A DNA stretch of 50,777 nucleotides from positions 1 to 50,777 of the forward strand of contig URJB01000012.1 of assembly GCA_900548145.1 (NCBI GenBank), read 5' to 3'. Made by a program: the position numbers and the translations under genes. This DNA comes from an uncultured Eubacteriales bacterium (GTDB lineage Bacteria; Bacillota; Clostridia; Christensenellales; Aristaeellaceae). The notes beneath the pieces are model-generated. The model had not been told where the DNA came from. It searched no databases and saw only the letters and a list, made by a program, of their open reading frames with translations. This document shows positions 16,822 through 24,448 of the stretch, piece by piece (the first letter of the stretch is position 1; each line of letters begins with the position of its first letter).

Positions 16822-18024
16822 ATGGATCACCGGCGATTCTTCCGTGTCTTATCTTTTCTTCTGATCTTCGCCCTGCTGGCCGGCGCTTTTGCGCTGGCCG
16901 AGGAGGACGTTTCCATCACCATCTACGACAATCAGGGCAACGTGGTGGCGGGCGAGGGCACGCCCGTTCCCCCGGAGGGCGGCGAGGACGAGGCCGAGCC
17001 CCTGGAAACCCCCGAGCCCACCCGGGATCCCTCCCTGCCCGTCTACGAACAGGACGGTTCCATTCTGCTGACCCTGTCCTTTACCGGCGACGTGACCATC
17101 GGCACCAACGTGCAGGCCAGTTCCTCCATCTTTGAGAAGGAACTGAAAAAGCAGAAGGGCGATATTACCTTCCCCTTCCGCAACGTCCGGGATATCTTTC
17201 TGGCGGACGATATGACCATGGTCAACTTCGAAGGTACGCTGACCACTGCCGGGAAAAACCCGAAAAAACGGGATTATTCCTTCCTTTTCCGGGCCGACCC
17301 CAGCTACGTCGCCATGCTGCCCGCAGGCGGCATCGACACCGTTTCCTTCGAAAACAACCACGCCGACGACATGGGCGAAGAAGGCCTGAAGGAGACCAAG
17401 GAGACCCTGCTGGCCGCCGGGATCCCCTATGCCAGCGAGGACGAACCCGCCATTATGACTGTGAAGGGCGTGAAGATCGGTTCTCTGGCCTATCAGACCT
17501 TCAACGGCCGTCACGACGAGCTGATGGAGAAAGTCCCGGCCGATATTGCCGCGCTGCGGGCGCAGGGCTGCGAGTTCATCGTGGTCAGCTACCATTGGGG
17601 CGCGGAAAAGGACTATTCCCCCAACGACAATCAGGTTCGGCTGGGCCGGGCCACCATCGACGCAGGCGCCGATCTGGTGGTGGGCCACCATAGCCACCGC
17701 ATCAACCCCATCGAATACTACAACGGCAAGTACATCTGCTATTCGCTGGGCAATTTCAGCTTTGCGGGCAATAATAAGCCGGACGATATGTCCTCCTATA
17801 TTTTCCAGCTCCGGGTGCGCGTCCGGGACGGCGTGGCCAGCAGCGAAGAATTCAAGATCATTCCCTGCCGCATTTCCAGCCGCACCGACTACAACGATTT
17901 CACCCCCACTCCCTACACCAAGGACACCCACATCGAGGCGGTGCTCCGGGTGCTGAAGGAAAACGGCAGAAAGCTGGAATACGCGGTGGAATCCTATCCG
18001 CTGAAATTCTCGGACGAAGAATAA
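16822..18024 (+). CDS. CapA-family protein (PGA_cap domain), secreted
   Basis: 400 residues. Signal peptide of about 25 residues (MDHRRFFRVLSFLLIFALLAG...), an acidic Pro-rich linker, then the CapA metallophosphatase-like fold. Its motifs are in order: LSFTGDVTIGT, VNFEGTLT, FENNHADDMG, VVSYHWGAE, GHHSHRINPIEYYNGK and CYSLGNF. CapA relatives take part in poly-gamma-glutamate capsule production, but no capB/capC is nearby, so the role is open; a surface polymer hydrolase or phosphatase is equally possible. ATG follows AAAGGAG 9 nt upstream, 35 nt after the aminotransferase. Confidence 0.9.
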   Translation: MDHRRFFRVLSFLLIFALLAGAFALAEEDVSITIYDNQGNVVAGEGTPVPPEGGEDEAEPLETPEPTRDPSLPVYEQDGSILLTLSFTGDVTIGTNVQASSSIFEKELKKQKGDITFPFRNVRDIFLADDMTMVNFEGTLTTAGKNPKKRDYSFLFRADPSYVAMLPAGGIDTVSFENNHADDMGEEGLKETKETLLAAGIPYASEDEPAIMTVKGVKIGSLAYQTFNGRHDELMEKVPADIAALRAQGCEFIVVSYHWGAEKDYSPNDNQVRLGRATIDAGADLVVGHHSHRINPIEYYNGKYICYSLGNFSFAGNNKPDDMSSYIFQLRVRVRDGVASSEEFKIIPCRISSRTDYNDFTPTPYTKDTHIEAVLRVLKENGRKLEYAVESYPLKFSDEE

Positions 18025-18031
18025 CGCACAG

Positions 18032-18079
18032 CGCCCCCGAAGCCACTTTCCCACACGGAAAGGCCTTGGGGGCGTTTTT
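18032..18079 (+). terminator. Terminator of the fhs operon
   Basis: CGCCCCCGAAGCC (18032-18044) pairs with GGCCTTGGGGGCG (18062-18074), with one G-U and one mismatch, followed by TTTTTA. It lies just after the capA-like stop codon. Confidence 0.8.
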
Positions 18080-18092
18080 ATGGAAACAAAAG

Positions 18093-18122
18093 CGGCTCTG
18101 CCAAAAACAGAGCCGTTTTTTT
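18093..18122. terminator. Second, bidirectional terminator hairpin
   Basis: CGGCTCTG (18093-18100) pairs with CAGAGCCG (18108-18115), followed by seven Ts on the plus strand. On the minus strand the stem is followed by CTTTTGTTT, so it can also serve nrdG, which converges from the other side. Confidence 0.75.
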
Positions 18123-18132
18123 CTTATTCCAT

Positions 18133-18660
18133 TTACCATTCCGGGGGCGTCCAAAGCACCGCTTCGCCCGTCTCCCGAGTCTTTTTCATGTCGATGATCC
18201 GCTGGTTTTTGCTGCCGCAATACAGCAGTTCCAGTGAGCGCTCGTTCAGCCGGAAAGGCCCGTCCACCAGCACGTCGATCTCCGACAAAAGGGCGTTGAC
18301 TCCCTCGTCCCGCTGGGCCAGCTCCCGCAGCTTTTCATAGGTATAGCCGCTGTACGACCACACGTTTAGCCCCTTCTGATGGGCCCGCCGGGCCAGCTCG
18401 GCGCAGGCTGCCGGCTGCTGAAAGGGTTCGCCGCCGGTCAGGGTGATGCCGTCCAGCAGCGGGTTGCCGGTGAATTTCTTTTCCACCTCGTCCAGCGTCC
18501 ATTCCTTGCCCGCCGCCGGGTCGTGACTGCCGGGGTTGTGGCAGCCCTCGCAGTGATGGGGACAGCCCTGCGTAAAAATAGACACCCGGAAACCGGGGCC
18601 GTCTACAATGGAATCCGTCACCAGCCCAAACAGGCGGATGACGGAAGGGGTTTCAGCCAT
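18133..18660 (-). CDS. nrdG: Anaerobic ribonucleotide reductase-activating protein (radical SAM)
   Basis: 175 residues. NrdG uses a 4Fe-4S cluster and S-adenosylmethionine to create the glycyl radical on NrdD. The cluster motif is QGCPHHCEGC (C33, C37, C40; CX3CX2C), followed by the family's HNPGSHD and the GGEPFQQP segment. ATG follows GGGAGGA. It overlaps the end of the Cys-rich small protein by 8 nt and so sits in a metal-related run. nrdD is not in the window, which is unusual because the pair is normally adjacent. Confidence 0.93.
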   Translation of the reverse strand: MAETPSVIRLFGLVTDSIVDGPGFRVSIFTQGCPHHCEGCHNPGSHDPAAGKEWTLDEVEKKFTGNPLLDGITLTGGEPFQQPAACAELARRAHQKGLNVWSYSGYTYEKLRELAQRDEGVNALLSEIDVLVDGPFRLNERSLELLYCGSKNQRIIDMKKTRETGEAVLWTPPEW

Positions 18661-18820
18661 GTTTTTCTTCCTCCCTTGTGCCTTTGGCGCATTTCCCGGC
18701 CATGGTGCAGCCGGAACAGCCGCAGCCGCAGCGCCTGCCGCTCTTTTTCAGGCTGCGGACAGCCAGAACGGCCAATACAAGGATACACGCCAAAATCAAA
18801 ATGTCCAGTACTGTGCCCAT
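18653..18820 (-). CDS. FeoB-associated Cys-rich small membrane protein
   Basis: 55 residues. One N-terminal membrane helix (TVLDILILACILVLAVLAV) and a short cytoplasmic tail with clustered cysteines (RRCGCGCSGCTMAGKC) and a charged end. This is the pattern of the small proteins annotated as FeoB-associated, thought to help ferrous iron transport. The ATG at 18820 has AAAGGA upstream; the open frame to 18964 is an artefact. It lies 230 nt downstream of feoB on the same strand and overlaps nrdG by 8 nt. Confidence 0.85.
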   Translation of the reverse strand: MGTVLDILILACILVLAVLAVRSLKKSGRRCGCGCSGCTMAGKCAKGTREEEKHG

Positions 18821-19022
18821 ATTTTTTCCTTTCAGTGAAAGCGGGAACCATCGGCGGATGCGGCCAGCGCCCTCTACAGGTTCGCGGGCTTCGGGGCTGC
18901 GGAGCGGCTTCGCCGCTGTCCTCACCCCTCGGTGCTTCGCACCCCTTGTTGCGGCCCGTGCCATCGGTATTTCAAACCATTCTGTTTTTCATCCCTGCGG
19001 GGCGCTGAACCTTATCGCCATT

Positions 19023-19057
19023 CTGCAAATTTGCAGGGCTGATCTCGAAATCAGCCC
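19023..19057 (-). other. Hairpins at the feoB stop codon
   Basis: GGGCTGAT (19036-19043) pairs with ATCAGCCC (19050-19057), spanning the feoB stop, and is followed on the minus strand by the palindrome CTGCAAATTTGCAG (19023-19036). There is no U-tract, so RNA stabilisation or partial termination before the Cys-rich gene is more likely than full termination. The rest of the gap to 18821 holds GC-rich short hairpins and no gene. Confidence 0.4.
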
Positions 19058-21156
19058 AGTCCCAGCAGCCGGCCCAGCTGGAACACCAGCGTGGCCAGCG
19101 TCCACGCCAGCGCCGTCTGGGCGGCAATAGTTCCGTAGGCCCAGCGGCTGCTTTCCATTTCCCGGCGCATGGCCGCCACCGCCGCCACGCAGGGCATATA
19201 CAGAAGCACGAACACCAGAAAGGACACCGCCGCCAGCGTTGAGGGAAAAATCTGTCTCATCACTGAAACCATCTGGGCGCTTTCCGCGTCCACGCCGCTC
19301 AGCACCGCCAGCGTGCTGACCACGCTTTCCTTGGCCATCAGGCCGGTGATCACGGCGGTAGAGGCCTCCACAGAGCCGAAGCCCGCCGGGGCGAACACCG
19401 GCGCGATCAATCCGGCGATTTTGCCCAGCATACTTTCGCCGATCTCGGAGGTCATTTCCAGCCGGAAGGTGAAATTCTGCAGGAACCAGACGATCAGCGT
19501 CGCCAGGAAAATCACGGTAAAGGCCCGCTGCAGGAAGTCCTTCGCCTTATCCCACATCTGCCGCAGCACATTGGCCGGGGTGGGCAGACGGTAGGCGGGC
19601 AGTTCCATGATGAAGGGAGCCGCGTCCCCGTGGAACACGGTGCGCTTCAGCACCAGTCCGGCGCAGATGGCGACGAGGATGCCCATCAGGTACATACCGG
19701 TCATCACCCACACCTGATTTCCCGGGAAGAACGCCCGGGTGAACAGGGCGTAGATAGGCACCTTGGCGCCGCAGCTCATAAAAGGGGTCAGCATGATGGT
19801 AAACCGGCGGTCGCGGTCGTTGTTCATGCTTCGGGCGCTCATGACGGCGGGCACGGTGCAGCCGAAGCCCATCATCATGGGGATAAAGCTGCGACCGTTC
19901 AGGCCCAGCTTGCGCAGGGGCTTATCCATCAGGAAAGCCGCCCGGGCCATATAGCCGCTGTCCTCCAGAATGGACAACAGCAGAAACAGGATCACGATGG
20001 TGGGAAGGAACTTGAGCACGCTGCCTACGCCGGTCAGCACGCCGCCCACGACCAGGTCCTGCACCCATTCGGCCACGCCCGCATTGCGGAGAGCGCCCGC
20101 CAGCAGCGACACGCCGCTGTCGATCAGCAGAGCGAATCCATCGGCAAAAAAGCTGCCCACCGGCCCGAAGGTAAGGAAAAACACCAGAAACATCATCAGC
20201 AGGAACACGGGAATGGACAGCAGCGGATGGGTCAGCACGTTGTCGATGCGGTCGGTCAGCGTATTTTCATCCGTTTGTCCCCGCTTAAAGCAGGTGGACA
20301 GCAGCTTTTCGATGAAGCGGTAGCGGGTGTCCGCCATAACGGCGGCGCGCTCCATGCCCACGGCCTTTTCCATGGAGGAAAGAATTTCCTCGATGATGTG
20401 CCGGGTCTCCTCGCTCAGACCCAGTTCTTCTTCCAGCGGCTTGTCGCCCTCGAAGAGCTTGGTGGCGATGTAGCGGGGCTGCATATGATGCTCCCTCGCT
20501 TCGTCCTCCACCAGATGGGCAATGGCGTGCAGCGCCGTATGGGCCTCGCCGTCACAGATGTCCAACTTCGGGGGCACGGTCTTGTTTTCCGCCGCCTCCA
20601 TGGCACGGCTCACCAGCTCGTCAATGCCTTCGCCCTTCCGGGCGCAGATGGCCACCACCGGCACGCCCAATCCCTTTTCCAGCCCGGCCAGATCGATGGA
20701 ATCTCCGTGGCTGCGTACCTCGTCCATCATATTCAGGGCTACCACCACCGGCCGGCCCAGCTCCAGCAGCTGCAGCGTCAGGTACAGGTTGCGTTCCAGA
20801 TTGGTGGCGTCCACAATGTTGATGACCACGTCCGGCTGATCCCTGACGATGAAATTCCGGGAGACGATCTCCTCCATGGAATAGGGGCTGAGGGAATAGA
20901 TGCCGGGCAGGTCTACGATGGTCACGTCGCTGTACTGATCGGGCACCGGCTTGCCCTCCTGCTGCTCCCGGCGCACCCGCCAGGGAAGGCCCATGTGGGT
21001 CTGCTTGCCGTGGTGATGGTGCAGCATGGTGCCAGTTTTCTGCTCCACCGTCACGCCGGGCCAGTTGCCCACGTGCTGATTGGAGCCGGTCAGTTGATTG
21101 AAAAGGGTCGTCTTGCCGCTGTTCTGGTTGCCCGCCAGCGCGAAAGTATACTGCAT
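19051..21156 (-). CDS. feoB: Ferrous iron transport protein B
   Basis: 701 residues, a membrane Fe(II) transporter with an N-terminal G domain. G motifs: GNQNSGKTT (9-17, G1), DLPGIYSL (G3) and NMMD (G4). The helical GDI-like region follows, then the polytopic half with the conserved Gate and core segments (for example FLPTIVILFLLLSILEDSGYMARAAFLMD and GFGCTVPAVMSAR, which includes the core cysteine; EFTP-like SCGAKVPIYALFT). Near full family length. It begins 121 nt after feoA, with GGCGAGG upstream, and is probably co-transcribed with the glycosyltransferase gene and feoA. Confidence 0.97.
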   Translation of the reverse strand: MQYTFALAGNQNSGKTTLFNQLTGSNQHVGNWPGVTVEQKTGTMLHHHHGKQTHMGLPWRVRREQQEGKPVPDQYSDVTIVDLPGIYSLSPYSMEEIVSRNFIVRDQPDVVINIVDATNLERNLYLTLQLLELGRPVVVALNMMDEVRSHGDSIDLAGLEKGLGVPVVAICARKGEGIDELVSRAMEAAENKTVPPKLDICDGEAHTALHAIAHLVEDEAREHHMQPRYIATKLFEGDKPLEEELGLSEETRHIIEEILSSMEKAVGMERAAVMADTRYRFIEKLLSTCFKRGQTDENTLTDRIDNVLTHPLLSIPVFLLMMFLVFFLTFGPVGSFFADGFALLIDSGVSLLAGALRNAGVAEWVQDLVVGGVLTGVGSVLKFLPTIVILFLLLSILEDSGYMARAAFLMDKPLRKLGLNGRSFIPMMMGFGCTVPAVMSARSMNNDRDRRFTIMLTPFMSCGAKVPIYALFTRAFFPGNQVWVMTGMYLMGILVAICAGLVLKRTVFHGDAAPFIMELPAYRLPTPANVLRQMWDKAKDFLQRAFTVIFLATLIVWFLQNFTFRLEMTSEIGESMLGKIAGLIAPVFAPAGFGSVEASTAVITGLMAKESVVSTLAVLSGVDAESAQMVSVMRQIFPSTLAAVSFLVFVLLYMPCVAAVAAMRREMESSRWAYGTIAAQTALAWTLATLVFQLGRLLGLG

Positions 21157-21277
21157 GAGGAAACCTCGCCTTTCCTTTGGAATGCGCAGCTAAAAGCCTG
21201 AAAATGACGGTTTCGTCAAAACAGGGCGGCAGCCCGCTTCTTCGTGCCGCCGTCCCGGCAAAGCCGTCCAAGCGCCG

Positions 21278-21508
21278 TTATTTCAACGTGATCTTCCGTG
21301 CGTCGTCCAACCGCAGGGTCAGCGCATAGCCCCGCAGATGGATCTCGATGGGGTCGCCCATGGGGGCTGTTTTTTGCAGAAGCACCTTCACGCCGGGGGT
21401 AATGCCCATATCCAGCAGGTGCCGGTGCAGCGCGTCCTCGCCGCCCACCGTGTCCACCACGCCGCTTTCACCGGGAGTCAGATCCGCCATGGTTTTCGTT
21501 TCGCTCAT
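21278..21508 (-). CDS. feoA: Ferrous iron transport protein A
   Basis: 76 residues, a small SH3-like cytoplasmic partner of FeoB (MADLTPGESGVVDTVGGEDALHRHLLDMGITPGVKVLLQKTAPMGDPIEIHLRGYALTLR pattern: LLDMGITPG and GDPIEIHLRGYALTLR blocks are diagnostic). The ATG overlaps the stop of the glycosyltransferase gene by 4 nt (ATGA) with GGAGGAG upstream, so its translation is tied to that gene. Confidence 0.93.
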   Translation of the reverse strand: MSETKTMADLTPGESGVVDTVGGEDALHRHLLDMGITPGVKVLLQKTAPMGDPIEIHLRGYALTLRLDDARKITLK

Positions 21509-22806
21509 GAATGCTCCTCCGGGCGCACCAGCACAGGGGACAACCCCTCCTGCCGCAGGTATTTGCGCAGTTCGTGTTCAATGATGTTGGCGGCGTTCAC
21601 CGCGCCGTCCTCGTTTTCCAGACGGATACCCAACTCCCGGGCCGCTACCTCATAGCGCTTTTCGCTGGTCAGCTCGATCAGAGCCCGGCTCAGCTTCCGG
21701 GCGGTAAGGCGTTCCCGGGGAATCGGCTTGGGGCCGACGCCCAGCGCCCGCACCCGGTCGCCCCAGAAGGGCTGATCGCCGCCGAAGGGGATGACCAGCG
21801 TAGGCAGCCCGGCCGTCAGCCCGGCAGCCAGCGTTCCCGCACCGCCGTGATGCACCACGGCCCGTACTCGCCGGAACAGCCAGTCATGGGGCACGAAGCC
21901 CGCCACATAGACGTTATCCGGCAGGTTCGACGGCAGTTCGCCGCCGCCCCAGCCCTTGGACAGCACGGCCCGAATGCCGCTCATGCGCAGGGCTTCCAGC
22001 ACGATCTCCAGCGTTTCGCCCATATCGCCGCTGACCATGGAGCCAAAGCCCACATAAATGGGCTTTCCGCCCTCGGAAAGGAACTGCTGCAGCCCCGGCT
22101 CCGGGGTGTATTCCTGCGGATTGTCCGCCAGCCAGTAGCCGGTCATATGGATGTTCGCGCCCCAATCCGCAGGCCGGGGCATCACCAGCGGACTCAGCGC
22201 ATACAGCACGGGAATGGTATGGCCGTTCAGTTCATAGGAAGCCTTGTTTTCCAGCTTACGTGGCGGCAGGCCGTGCTCCTTGCGCCAATCGTCCAGATAG
22301 TACTTTTCCATCGTGCTGATGAGAAAATAGCCCAGATGATAGCTGGCCGCGTTCCACGCCCTGCCCATACGCTGGCCGGGGGCGGAAGCGATGGGCGCGT
22401 CGGTGTTATAGTCCATCACGAAATACTGGGTCTGGATAAAAGGCAGGTGGCGCAGTTCCGCCATGGAGCGGATCACCTGCCCGAAGAACGTGCCGATGAT
22501 GCAGTCGCACTCGGCGGTGGCGTCCTCCAGATCCTTCATGAAGGGATCCACCACATCCTTCAGGGAGTTGCGCACCTGATTGAGATACGCCACACCGTTC
22601 ACGCCGGGCTTCATGATATTGCCCATAAATTCCCGCACATTGCCGGACAGGCCGTGGAAACCCAGCCCTTCGCCGGTAATCGTCTTTTCAAAATCGGAAA
22701 AAGCGGTAATCGTCACCTGATGGCCCCGGCGCTGCAGTTCGCGTCCCAGCACGATATAGGGACGCACGTCGCCGGTGGAACCAATACAGATCATAGAAAT
22801 ACGCAT
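21505..22806 (-). CDS. GT1-family glycosyltransferase in the feo operon
   Basis: 433 residues from ATG 22806. A GT-B fold enzyme: N-terminal acceptor domain beginning MRISMICIGSTGDVRPYIVLGRELQRRGH, and a C-terminal nucleotide-sugar site with VVHHGGAGTLAAGLTAGLP and IPFGGDQPFWGDRV, the hallmarks of UDP-glucuronosyl/sterol or macrolide glucosyltransferases (GT1). The STGDVRP N-terminus is typical of sterol/lipid and antibiotic glucosyltransferases. The acceptor is unknown. It is the first gene of the feo operon and overlaps feoA by 4 nt, an unusual partnership. Some GT1 enzymes (IroB) glucosylate siderophores, but nothing here makes a siderophore. Ribosome site weak (GAGG). Confidence 0.88.
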   Translation of the reverse strand: MRISMICIGSTGDVRPYIVLGRELQRRGHQVTITAFSDFEKTITGEGLGFHGLSGNVREFMGNIMKPGVNGVAYLNQVRNSLKDVVDPFMKDLEDATAECDCIIGTFFGQVIRSMAELRHLPFIQTQYFVMDYNTDAPIASAPGQRMGRAWNAASYHLGYFLISTMEKYYLDDWRKEHGLPPRKLENKASYELNGHTIPVLYALSPLVMPRPADWGANIHMTGYWLADNPQEYTPEPGLQQFLSEGGKPIYVGFGSMVSGDMGETLEIVLEALRMSGIRAVLSKGWGGGELPSNLPDNVYVAGFVPHDWLFRRVRAVVHHGGAGTLAAGLTAGLPTLVIPFGGDQPFWGDRVRALGVGPKPIPRERLTARKLSRALIELTSEKRYEVAARELGIRLENEDGAVNAANIIEHELRKYLRQEGLSPVLVRPEEHS

Positions 22807-22923
22807 TTTTCTGCTCGCCTCGCTCTCTTCGACATTCCCTCGGGTTTCATTTCTGTCGTTCAGGAAGGATGCTTTTGCCCCGGCCAAAACACACCGGTGA
22901 AAACATCCGAAAGGGATGTGGTA

Positions 22924-22952
22924 AGTATAGCGCACCCCGGCCCGAATTGCAA
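22924..22952 (-). promoter_or_regulatory. Promoter of the glycosyltransferase-feoAB operon
   Basis: Minus-strand TTGCAA (22947-22952), 17 nt and TATACT (22924-22929). The leader of about 110 nt holds a small ACATCC/GGATGT hairpin followed by TTTT near its start, which could be an early attenuator. No clear Fur-box palindrome overlaps it. Confidence 0.6.
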
Positions 22953-22984
22953 TGTTTGAGAATTACCTGATGCTAACTTTCAGC

Positions 22985-23013
22985 TTGACAATGCAGCTCG
23001 CAGGTCTTATAAT
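22985..23013 (+). promoter_or_regulatory. Consensus promoter of fur-znuACB
   Basis: A perfect sigma-A promoter: TTGACA (22985-22990), 17 nt, TATAAT (23008-23013). A strong promoter like this normally needs a repressor; a palindrome follows directly. Confidence 0.85.
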
Positions 23014-23018
23014 ACCAT

Positions 23019-23043
23019 TTTGAAAATGAATTTCATTTTCAAA
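23019..23043. promoter_or_regulatory. Fur-family operator (25-bp perfect palindrome)
   Basis: The arm TTTGAAAATGAA (23019-23030) is mirrored exactly by TTCATTTTCAAA (23032-23043) around a central T. It starts 5 nt after the -10 box, over the transcription start. The AT-rich TGAAAATgA...TCATTTTCA core resembles Fur-family boxes. The repressor encoded next is the likely binder, giving autoregulation together with znuACB. Confidence 0.75.
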
Positions 23044-23068
23044 TAAGCAAAATAAAGGAGGCTGCGCC

Positions 23069-23500
23069 ATGTCTGCCCGCGGTTCCTATCAGACCCGTCA
23101 GCAGGAAGCGGTAGCCCGGCTGTTTGAAAACCGGCCCGACAGCTGCCTGACGGCGGAGGAAGCCTATCAGGAGCTGGAAAAAGAGTTGAGCCGGGAAGGG
23201 CTGGCCATCGGCAAGACCACCGTGTACCGCGCCATTACCCGCCTGTGTGAAAGCGGGGAGCTGCGCCGCTACGCCCCGCAGGAAAGCGGCGAGTCGGCTC
23301 ATTATCAGCTCAACCGCTGCCGGGAAAGCCACCTGCACATCCGCTGCGTGCGCTGCGGCGCTATGGAGCACCTGCACTGCGGCGAGATCGACCTGTTCAA
23401 GGAGCATCTGTCCCATCATCACGGCTTTTCGCTGGACGAGGGACGAACGCTGCTCTACGGCCTGTGCGCCGCCTGTCAAAACAAGGAGGAAACCCATTGA
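23069..23500 (+). CDS. zur: Fur-family repressor, probably Zur
   Basis: 143 residues. Winged-helix N-terminus (TVYRAITRLCESGELRRYAP recognition region at about 50-70), then the dimerisation domain with the His-rich metal site (HYQLNRCRESHLHIRC, HLSHHH). Structural zinc is expected at two CXXC pairs, C93/C96 and C133/C136. AAAGGAGG precedes the ATG. It is directly followed by znuA-znuC-znuB, so zinc is the most likely signal, but Fur or PerR specificity cannot be excluded from sequence. Confidence 0.88.
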   Translation: MSARGSYQTRQQEAVARLFENRPDSCLTAEEAYQELEKELSREGLAIGKTTVYRAITRLCESGELRRYAPQESGESAHYQLNRCRESHLHIRCVRCGAMEHLHCGEIDLFKEHLSHHHGFSLDEGRTLLYGLCAACQNKEETH

Positions 23501-24447
23501 TTCGTCGGATTGCTGCCTTTTTCTGCGCTATTGCGCTGCTTTTTTCCCTTTCGCCTGTCCGGGCGGAATCGTCGGAGGAACCTGCCCGGCTTCGGCTGGT
23601 AGCCGCCGTCTTTCCCGCCTACGATTTTGCCCGGGTCATCGCCGGGGACGCGGCGGAGGTCACGCTGCTGCTACCGCCCGGGGCGGACGCTCATTCCTAT
23701 GAACCCACCCCGCAGGATATGATCGCCATTCAAAACGCTGACCTGTTCCTCTATACCGGCGGCGAAAGCGACACTTGGCTGGAACGGGTGCTGGCTTCGC
23801 TGGGGGACGACGCGCCGGAGACCTTCGCCATGGCGGACTGCGTTACCCTGCTGGAGGAGGAGCATTCCCAGAGCATGGCTCCGGAGCACGACCATGACCA
23901 CGACGAGGACGGCCACGAGGAAATGGACGAGCACGTCTGGACGTCCCCCAAAAACGTGCAGTTGATCGTTCGGGCTCTGCGGGAAAAGCTGTGCGCTCTT
24001 TCCCCTGAAAACGCTGAACGCTTTATCCAAAACGAAGCCGCCTACCAGCAAAAGTTGCAGGCGCTGGACGAGCGCTTCGAGACCATCGTGGCGGAGGGCA
24101 AGCGGGATCTGATCGTTTTCGGCGACCGTTTCCCCTTCCGCTACTTTGCGGCGGCCTACGGCCTGCGCTATGACGCGGCCTTTCCCGGCTGCAGCGAGGA
24201 CAGCGAGCCCAGCGTGAAGACCATCGTTTCGCTGATCCGCACCATCCGGGAAGAACAGATCCCGGTCGTTTTCTACATTGAGTTTTCCAGCCGCAAAACG
24301 GCGGACATTCTGGCCGAGGAGAACGGTGCGAAGGAGCTGCTGTTCCACAGCTGCCACACGGTGTCCCAGCAGGAAATGGACGAGGGTGCCAGCTATCTGA
24401 CCCTGATGAACCGCAACGCGGACGCGCTGAAGGAGGCGCTTGACTGA
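23497..24447 (+). CDS. znuA: Zinc ABC transporter substrate-binding protein
   Basis: 316 residues from a TTG start. Signal peptide (LIRRIAAFFCAIALLFSLSPVRA), then a cluster A-I binding protein: AAVFPAYDFARVIAG, LPPGADAHSYEPTPQDM (first metal His), a His/Asp-rich loop (HDHDHDEDGHEEMDEH, about 129-145) typical of zinc-binding members, and VFGDRFPFRYFAAAYGLRY. TTG was chosen because AAGGAGG lies 8 nt upstream and the codon overlaps the preceding stop (TTGA). There is no lipobox Cys, which is unusual for a Gram-positive solute-binding protein. Confidence 0.92.
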   Translation: MIRRIAAFFCAIALLFSLSPVRAESSEEPARLRLVAAVFPAYDFARVIAGDAAEVTLLLPPGADAHSYEPTPQDMIAIQNADLFLYTGGESDTWLERVLASLGDDAPETFAMADCVTLLEEEHSQSMAPEHDHDHDEDGHEEMDEHVWTSPKNVQLIVRALREKLCALSPENAERFIQNEAAYQQKLQALDERFETIVAEGKRDLIVFGDRFPFRYFAAAYGLRYDAAFPGCSEDSEPSVKTIVSLIRTIREEQIPVVFYIEFSSRKTADILAEENGAKELLFHSCHTVSQQEMDEGASYLTLMNRNADALKEALD

Positions 24448-24448
24448 T

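Noticed and set aside
18821..18964. N-terminal extension of the Cys-rich small protein
   Set aside because: The extension is Arg- and Ala-rich without similarity, and AAAGGA precedes the ATG at 18820.
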